Source of the DNA: Balaenoptera acutorostrata
Lineage: Eukaryota > Chordata > Mammalia > Artiodactyla > Balaenopteridae
Assembly: GCF_949987535.1 (NCBI RefSeq)
Contig: NW_026645886.1
Span: 62,001-126,000 of the forward strand
Length of the DNA stretch: 64,000 bases
Reading direction: 5' to 3'
Shown piece after piece: positions 57,911 to 64,000 of the stretch. Numbering within the stretch: position 1 is the first letter of the stretch; each line of letters opens with the position of its first letter. The position numbers were made by a program, and so were the translations under genes. The notes beneath the pieces were generated by a model, which was given only the letters and a program-made list of their open reading frames with translations, had not been told where the DNA came from and did not search any database.

Positions 57911-60900
57911 TCACACTCTCTAGATACCCCTTAGCACGTAAAGGAATATTATTTGGGGGTCCAGCCATGGAGAAGAGTTTAGACACTAGGAGAAGATAAG
58001 GAACACACCCATTATCACGAAATCACACTAGGATTCTCTTTTTAACCTGTTCCTTAAAGCACTAGTGCTTAGGAAATCTATTGGAGGCAGAAGCAGTCAA
58101 GGGTAGCTTAGGGTTAGGGTTAGGGTTAGGGTGAGGGTTAGGGTACGGCTTAGGGTACGGGTTCGGGGAGGGGTTCGGGTAGGGCGTAGGGTATGGGTTA
58201 GGGTTAGGGTTAGGGCTAGTGTTAGGGTTAGGGCTCGGTTTAGGGTACGGGTTAGGATTAGGGTACGCGTTAGGGTTAGGGTAGGGGTTAGGGTTAGGGT
58301 ACGCGTTAGGGTGGGGGTAGTTATTAAACCTATCACACTCTCTAGATACGCCTTAGCACGTAAAGGAATATTATTTGGGGGTCCAGCCATGGAGAAGGGT
58401 TTAGACACTAGGAGAAGATAAGGAACACACCCATTATCAAGAAATCACAATATGATTCTCTTTTTAAACTGTTCCTTAAAACACTAGTGGTTAGGAAATC
58501 TATTGGAGGCAGAAGCAGTCAAGGGTAGCTTAGGGTTAGGGTTAGGGTTAGGGTGAGGGTTAGGGTACGGCTTAGGGTACGGGTTCGGGGAGGGTTTCGG
58601 GTAGGGCCTAGGGTATGGGTTAGGGTTAGGGTTAGGGTTAGTGTTAGGGTTAGGGCTCGGTTTAGGGTACGGGTTAGGATTAGGGTACTCGTTAGGCTTA
58701 GGGTAGCGGTTAGGGTTAGGGTACGCGTTAGGGTGAGGGTAGTTATTAAACCTATCACCCTCTCTAGATACCCCTTAGCACGTAAAGGAATATTATTTGG
58801 GGGTCGAGCCATGGAGAAGAGTTTAGACACTAGGAGAAGATAAGGAACACACCCATTATCACGAAATCACATTAGGATTCTCTTTTTAACCTGTTCCTTA
58901 AAACACTAGTGCTTAGGAAATCTATTGGAGGCAGAAGCAGTCAAGGGTAGCTTATGGTTAGGGTTAGGGTTAGGGTGAGGGTTAGGGTACGGCTTAGGGT
59001 ACGGGTTCGGGGAGGGGTTCGGGTAGGGCGTAGGGTATGGGTTAGGGTTAGGGTTAGGGCTAGTGTTAGGGTTAGGGCTCGGTTTAGGGTACGGGTTAGG
59101 ATTAGGGTACGCGTTAGGGTTAGGGTAGGGGTTAGGGTTAGGGTACGCGTTAGGGTGAGGGTAATTATTAAACCTATCTCACTCTCTAGATACCCCTTAG
59201 CACGTAAAGGAATATTATTTGGGGGTCCAGCCATGGAGAAGAGTTTAGACACGAGGAGAAGATAAGGAACACACCCATTATCAAGAAATCACATTAGGAT
59301 TCTCTTTTTAACCTGTTCCTTAAAACACTAGTGCTTAGGAAATCTATTGGAGGCAGAAGCCGTCAAGGGTAGCTTAAAGGTTAGGGTTAGGGTTAGGGTG
59401 AGGGTTAGGGTACGGTTTAGGGTACGGGTTCAGGGAGGGGTTCGGGTAGGGCGTAGGGTATTGGTTAGGGTTAGGGTTAGAGTTAGTGTTAGGGTTAGGG
59501 CTCGGTTTAGGGTACGGGTTAGGATTAGGGTACGCGCTAGGGTTAGGGTAGGGGTTAGGGTTAGGGTACGCGTTAGGGTGAGGGTAGTTATTAAACCTAT
59601 CACACTCTCTAGATACCCCTTAGCACGTAAAGGAATATTATTTGGGGGTCCAGCCATGGAGAAGAGTTTAGACACGAGGAGAAGATAAGGAACACACCCA
59701 TTATCAAGAAATCACATTAGGATTCTCCTTTAAACCTGTTCCTTAAATCACTAGTGCTTAGGAAATCTATTGGAGGCAGAAGCCGTCAAGGGTAGCTTAG
59801 GGTTAGGGTAAGGGTTAGGGTGAGGGTTAGGGTACGGCTTAGGGTACGGGTTCGGGGAGGGGTTGGGGTAGGGCGTAGGGTATGGGTTAGAGTTAGGGTT
59901 AGGGTTAGTGTTAGGGTTAGGGCTCAGTTTAGGGTACGGGTTAGGATTAGGGTACGCGTTAGTGTTAGGGTAGGGGTTAGGGTTAGGGTACGCTTTAGGG
60001 TGAGGGTAGTTATTAAACTTATCCCACTCTCTAGATACCCCTTGGCACGTAAAGGAATATTATTTGGGGGTCCAGCCATGGAGAAGAGTTTAGACACGAG
60101 GAGAAGATAAGGAACACAACCATTATCAAGAAATCACATTAGGATTCTCCTTTAAACCTGTTCCTTAAATCACTAGTGCTTAGGAAATCTATTGGAGGCA
60201 GAAGCCGTCAAGGGTAGCCTAGGGTTAGGGTTAGGGTTAGGGTGAGGGTTAGGGTACGGCTTAGGGTACGGGTTCGGGGAGGGGTTCGGGTAGGGCGTAG
60301 GGTATGGGTTAGGGTTAGGGTTAGGGCTAGTGTTAGGGTTAGGGCTCGGTTTAGGTTACGGGTTAGGATTAGGGTACGCGTTAGGGTTAGGGTAGGGGTT
60401 AGGGTTAGGGTACGCGTTAGGGTGGGGGTAGTTATTAAACCTATCACACTCTCTAGATACCCCTTAGCACGTAAAGGAATATTATTTGGGGGTCCAGCCA
60501 TGGAGAAGAGTTTAGACACGAGGAGAAGATAAGGAACACACCCATTATCAAGAAATCACATTAGGATTCTCTTTTTAACCTGTTCCTTAAAACACTAGTG
60601 CTTAGGAAATCTATTGGAGGCAGAAGCCATCAAGGGTAGCTTAGGGTTAGGGTTAGGGTTAGGGTGAGGGTTAGGGTACGGTTTAGGGTACGGGTTCAGG
60701 GAGGGGTTCGGGTAGGGCGTAGGGTGTGGTTTAGGGTTAGGGTTAGAGTTAGTGTTAGGGTTAGGGCTCGGTTTAGGGTACGGGTTAGGATTAGGGTAAG
60801 TGCTAGGGTTATGGTAGGGGTTAGGGTTAGGGTACGCGTTAGGGTGAGGGTAGTTATTAACCCTATCACACTCTCTAGATACCCCTTAGCACATAAAGGA

Positions 60901-63900
60901 ATATTATTTGGGGGTCCAGCCACGGAGAAGAGTTTAGACACGAGGAGAAGATAAGGAAAACACCCATTATCAAGAAATCACAGTAGGATTCTCTTTGTAA
61001 CATGTTCCTTAAAACACTAGTGCTTAGGAAATCTATTGGAGGCAGAAGCCGTCAAGGGTAGCTTAGGGTTAGGGTTAGGGTTAGGGTGAGGGTTAGGGTA
61101 CGGCTTAGGGTACGGGTTCGGGGAGGGGTTCGGGTAGGGCGTAGGGTATGGTTTAGGGTTAGGGTTAGGGCTAGTGTTAGGGTTAGGGCTCGGTTTAGGC
61201 TACAGGTTAGGATTAGGGTACGCGTTAGGGTTAGGGTAGGGGTTAGGGTTAGTGTACGCGTTAGGGTGAGGGTAGTTATTAAACCTATCCCACTCTCTAG
61301 ATACCCCTTAGCACGTACAGGAATATTATTGGGGGTCCAGCCATGGAGAAGAGTTTAGACACTAGGAAATGATAAGGAACACACCCATTATCACGAAATC
61401 ACATTAGGATTCTCTTTTTAACCTGTTCCTTAAAACACTAGTGCTTAGGAAATCTATTGGAGGCAGAAGCAGTCAAGGGTAGCTTAGGGTTAGGGTTAGG
61501 GTTAGGGTGAGGGTTAGGGTATGGCTTAGGGTACGGGTTCGGGGAGGGGTTCGGGTAGGGCGTAGGGTATGGGTTAGGGTTAGGGTTAGGGTTAATGTTA
61601 GGGTTAGGGCTCGGTTTAGGGTACGGGTTAGGATTAGGGTACGCGTTAGGGTTAGGGCAGGGGTTAGGGTTAGGGTACGCGTTAGGGTGGGGGTAGTTAT
61701 TAAACCTATCACACTCTCTAGATACCCCTTAGCACGTAAAGGAATATTATTTGGGGGTCCAGCCATGGAGAAGAGTTTAGACACGAGGAGAAGATAAGGA
61801 ACACCCCCATTATCAAGAAATCACATTAGGATTCTCTTTTTAACCTGTTCCTTAAAACACTAGTGCTTAGGAAATCTATTGGAGGCAGAAGCAGTCAAGG
61901 GTAGCTTAGGGTTAGGGTTAGGGTTAGGGTGAGGGTTAGGGTACGGCTTATGGTACGGGTTCGGGGAGGGTTTCGGGTAGGCCGTAGGGTATGGGTTAGG
62001 GTTAGGGTTAGGGTTAGTGTTAGGGTTAGGGCTCGGTTAAGGGTACGGGTTAGGATTAGGGTACGCGTTAGAGTTAGGGTAGTGGTTAGGGTTAGGGTAC
62101 GCTTTAGGGTGAGGGTAGTTATTAAACCTATCCCACTCTCTAGATAACCCTTAGCACGTAAAGGAATATTATTTGGGGGTCCAGCCATGGAGAAGAGTTT
62201 AGACACTAGGAGAAGATAAGAACACACCCATTATCAAGAAATCACAATATGATTCTCTTTTTAAACTGTTCCTTAAAACACTAGTGCTTAGGAAATCTAT
62301 TGGAGGCAGAAGCAGTCAAGGGTAGCTTAGGGTTAGGGTTAGGGTTAGGGTGAGGGTTAGGGTACGGCTTAGGGTACAGGTTCGGGGAGGGGTTCGGGTA
62401 GGGCGTAGGCTATGGGTTAGGGTTAGGTTTAGGGTTAGTGTTAGGGTTAGGGCTCGGTTTAGGGTACGGGTTAGGATTAGGGTATGCGTTAGGGTTAGGG
62501 TAGGGGTTAGGGTTAGGGTATGTGATAGGGTGAGGTTAGTTATTAAACCCATCCCACTCTCTAGATACCCCTTAGCACGTAAAGGAATATTATTTGGGGG
62601 TCCAGCCATGGAGAAGAGTTTAGACACTAGGAGAAGATAAGAAACACACCCATTCTCAAGAAATCACATTAGGATTCTCTTTTTAACATATTCCTTAAAA
62701 CACTAGTGCTTAGCAAATCTATTGGAGGCACAAGCCGTCAAGGGTAGCTTAGGGTTAGGGTTAGGGTTAGGGTGAGGGTTAGGGTACGGCTTAGGGTACG
62801 GGTTCGGGGAGGGGTTCGGGTTGGGCGTAGGGTATGGGTTAGGGTTAGGGTTAGGGCTAGTGTTACTGTTAGGGCTCGGTTTAGGGTACAGGTTAGGATT
62901 AGGGTACGCGTTAGGGTTAGGGTAGGGGTTAGGGTTAGTGTACACGTTCGGGTGAGGGTAGTTATTAAACCTACCCACTCTCTAGATACCCCTTAGCACG
63001 TAAAGGAATATTATTTGGGGGTCCAGCCATGGAGAACGGTTTAGACACTAGGAGAAGATAAGGAACACACCCATTATCAAGAAATCACAATATGATTCTC
63101 TTTTTAAACTGTTCCTTAAAACACTAGTGGTTAGGAAATCTATTGGAGGCAGAAGCAGTCAAGGGTAGCTTAGGGTTAGGGTTAGGGTTAGGGTGAGGGT
63201 TAGGGTACGGCTTAGGGTACGGGTTCGGGGAGGGGTTCGGGTAGGGCGTAGGCTATGGGTTAGGGTTAGGGTTAGGGTTAGTGTTAGGGTTAGGGCTCGG
63301 TTTAGGTTACGGGTTAGGATTAGGGTACTCGTTAGGGTTAGGGTAGCGGTTAGGGTTAGGGTACGCGTTACGGTGAGGGTAGTTATTAAACCTATCACAC
63401 TCTCTAGATACCCCTTAGCACGTAAAGGAATATTATTTGGGGGTCCAGCCATGGAGAAGAGTTTAGACACTAGGAGAAGATAAGGAACACACCCATTATC
63501 ACGAAATCACATTAGGATTCTCTTTTTAACCTGTTCCTTAAAACACTAGTGCTTAGGAAATCTATTGGAGGCAGAAGCAGTCAAGGGTAGCTTAGGGTTA
63601 GGGTTAGGGTTAGGGTGAGGGTTAGGGTACGGCTTAGGGTACGGGTTCGGGGAGGGGTTCGGGTAGGGCGTAGGGTATTGGTTAGGGTTAGGGTTAGGGC
63701 TAGTGTTAGGGTTAGGGCTTGGTTTAGGGTACGGGTTAGGATTAGGGTACGCGTTAGGGTTAGGGTAGGGGTTAGGGTTAGGGTACGCGTTAGGGTGAGG
63801 GTAGTTATTAAACCTATCCCACTCTCTAGATACCCCTTAGCACGTAAAGGAATATTATTTGGGGGTCCAGCCATGGAGAAGAGTTTAGACACGAGGAGAA

Positions 63901-64000
63901 GATAAGGAACACACCCATTATCAAGAAATCACATTAGGATTCTCTTTTTAACCTGTTCCTTAAAACACTAGTGCTTAGGAAATCTATTGGAGGCAGAAGC
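57911..64000 (+). repeat. Right-end segment, more mutated monomers
   Basis: Monomer starts inside are 58058, 58480, 58902, 59324, 59747, 60169, 60591, 61013, 61434, 61856, 62277, 62699, 63120 and 63542, then a 37-base fragment from 63964. No long recent copy was found. Private changes are frequent in 60591-63119: GGTAAGTGCTAGG and GCCACGGAG near 60800 and 60920, CAGTAGG and TTTGTAACATG near 60982, GGAAATGATAAGG near 61366, ACACCCCCATT near 61803, AGATAACCC near 62153, and CTTAGCAAATC with GGCACAAGCC near 62710. Confidence 0.85.

Larger units (their letters stand above)
1..64000 (+). repeat. Satellite array of 152 monomers (422-bp unit) with embedded degenerate TTAGGG tract
   Basis: The landmark AACACTAGTGCTTAGG (variants CACTTGTG, CACTACTG, AATCACTAG, AGTGGTTAGG) recurs from base 1 to 63964 at a 422-bp step, always on the + strand. 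Monomers of 421 bp start at 1689, 3374, 3795, 5902, 6745, 7588, 8009, 17268, 18531, 18952, 20211, 23562, 24405, 30686, 43333, 47136, 55545, 61013, 61856 and 62699. Those of 420 bp start at 2954, 5482 and 17689, and one of 423 bp at 59324. Sixteen more differ by 6, 12 or 18 bp and are listed separately; the other 112 are 422 bp. No spacer, inversion, transposon or unrelated sequence interrupts the array. The unit combines two unique flanks with a TTAGGG-derived core, the composition expected of a subtelomeric or interstitial telomere-associated satellite. I do not recognise it as a named satellite family. Confidence 0.98.

Noticed and set aside
1..64000. A functional telomere end
   Set aside because: Only about half of the hexamers are exact and each tract is 210 bp, interrupted by 212 bp of unique sequence. 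There is no long pure TTAGGG run anywhere in the window.
1..64000. CRISPR array
   Set aside because: Repeats are 422 bp and contiguous, with no short repeats separated by unique spacers.
1..64000. Centromeric satellite with a CENP-B box
   Set aside because: No sequence resembling the CENP-B box core is present in the consensus, and the 422-bp G-rich unit has no other centromeric hallmark. A centromeric role cannot be excluded by sequence alone.
1..64000. Transposon-derived tandem repeat
   Set aside because: No terminal inverted repeats, target-site duplications, or transposase or reverse-transcriptase fragments were seen in the flanks.

Overview
The whole 64,000-base window is one uninterrupted, head-to-tail satellite DNA array. 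I count 152 complete monomers plus 37 bases of a 153rd. In the register used here a monomer starts at the A of AACACTAG; the first start is at base 1 and the last, partial one at 63964. 112 monomers are exactly 422 bp, 24 are 420, 421 or 423 bp, and 16 differ by a multiple of six (404, 410, 416 or 428 bp). These lengths add up to the observed 63,963 bp. I see no protein-coding gene, tRNA, rRNA, mobile element, CRISPR array or single-copy sequence.

Each monomer has three parts. About 50 bp of non-telomeric sequence comes first. A 210-bp tract of 35 hexamers in one continuous six-base register follows; 18 are exact TTAGGG in the consensus and the rest are position-specific variants such as TGAGGG, TACGGG, TTCGGG and TACGCG. 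About 162 bp of non-telomeric sequence closes the monomer. The G-rich strand is always the + strand. The many apparent open frames (Val-Arg repeats on +, Leu-Thr repeats on -) arise from the hexamers reading through without stops; I do not call them genes.

There is no single higher-order period. The array is a patchwork of recent segmental copies that can be followed by shared private mutations. From left to right: (a) 1-9071, built from about 4.8 kb by two backward jumps of 2528 bp and a two-monomer deletion, with one junction located to about 10 bp; (b) 9072-17411, about 2.2 copies of a nine-monomer, 3786-bp block; (c) 17412-32794, a more diverged mosaic including a 1254-bp tandem duplication; (d) 32795-34756, a diverged copy of the left end of the window; (e) 34757-57910, best explained as one 14,744-bp (35-monomer) tandem duplication followed by a 6,335-bp deletion inside the second copy; (f) 57911-64000, older and more mutated monomers.

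The organism is a eukaryote with TTAGGG-type telomeres or an ancestor that had them. That motif occurs in vertebrates, many other animals, many fungi, some protists and some plants, so the sequence alone does not fix the clade. The likely setting is a subtelomeric or interstitial heterochromatic block. If it is subtelomeric and oriented like the chromosome end, the telomere lies toward higher coordinates. The most interesting aspect is a non-telomeric sequence fused to a decayed telomeric tract and amplified as a unit, an architecture that could serve recombination-based end maintenance or produce telomeric-repeat RNA. Both ideas are hypotheses.
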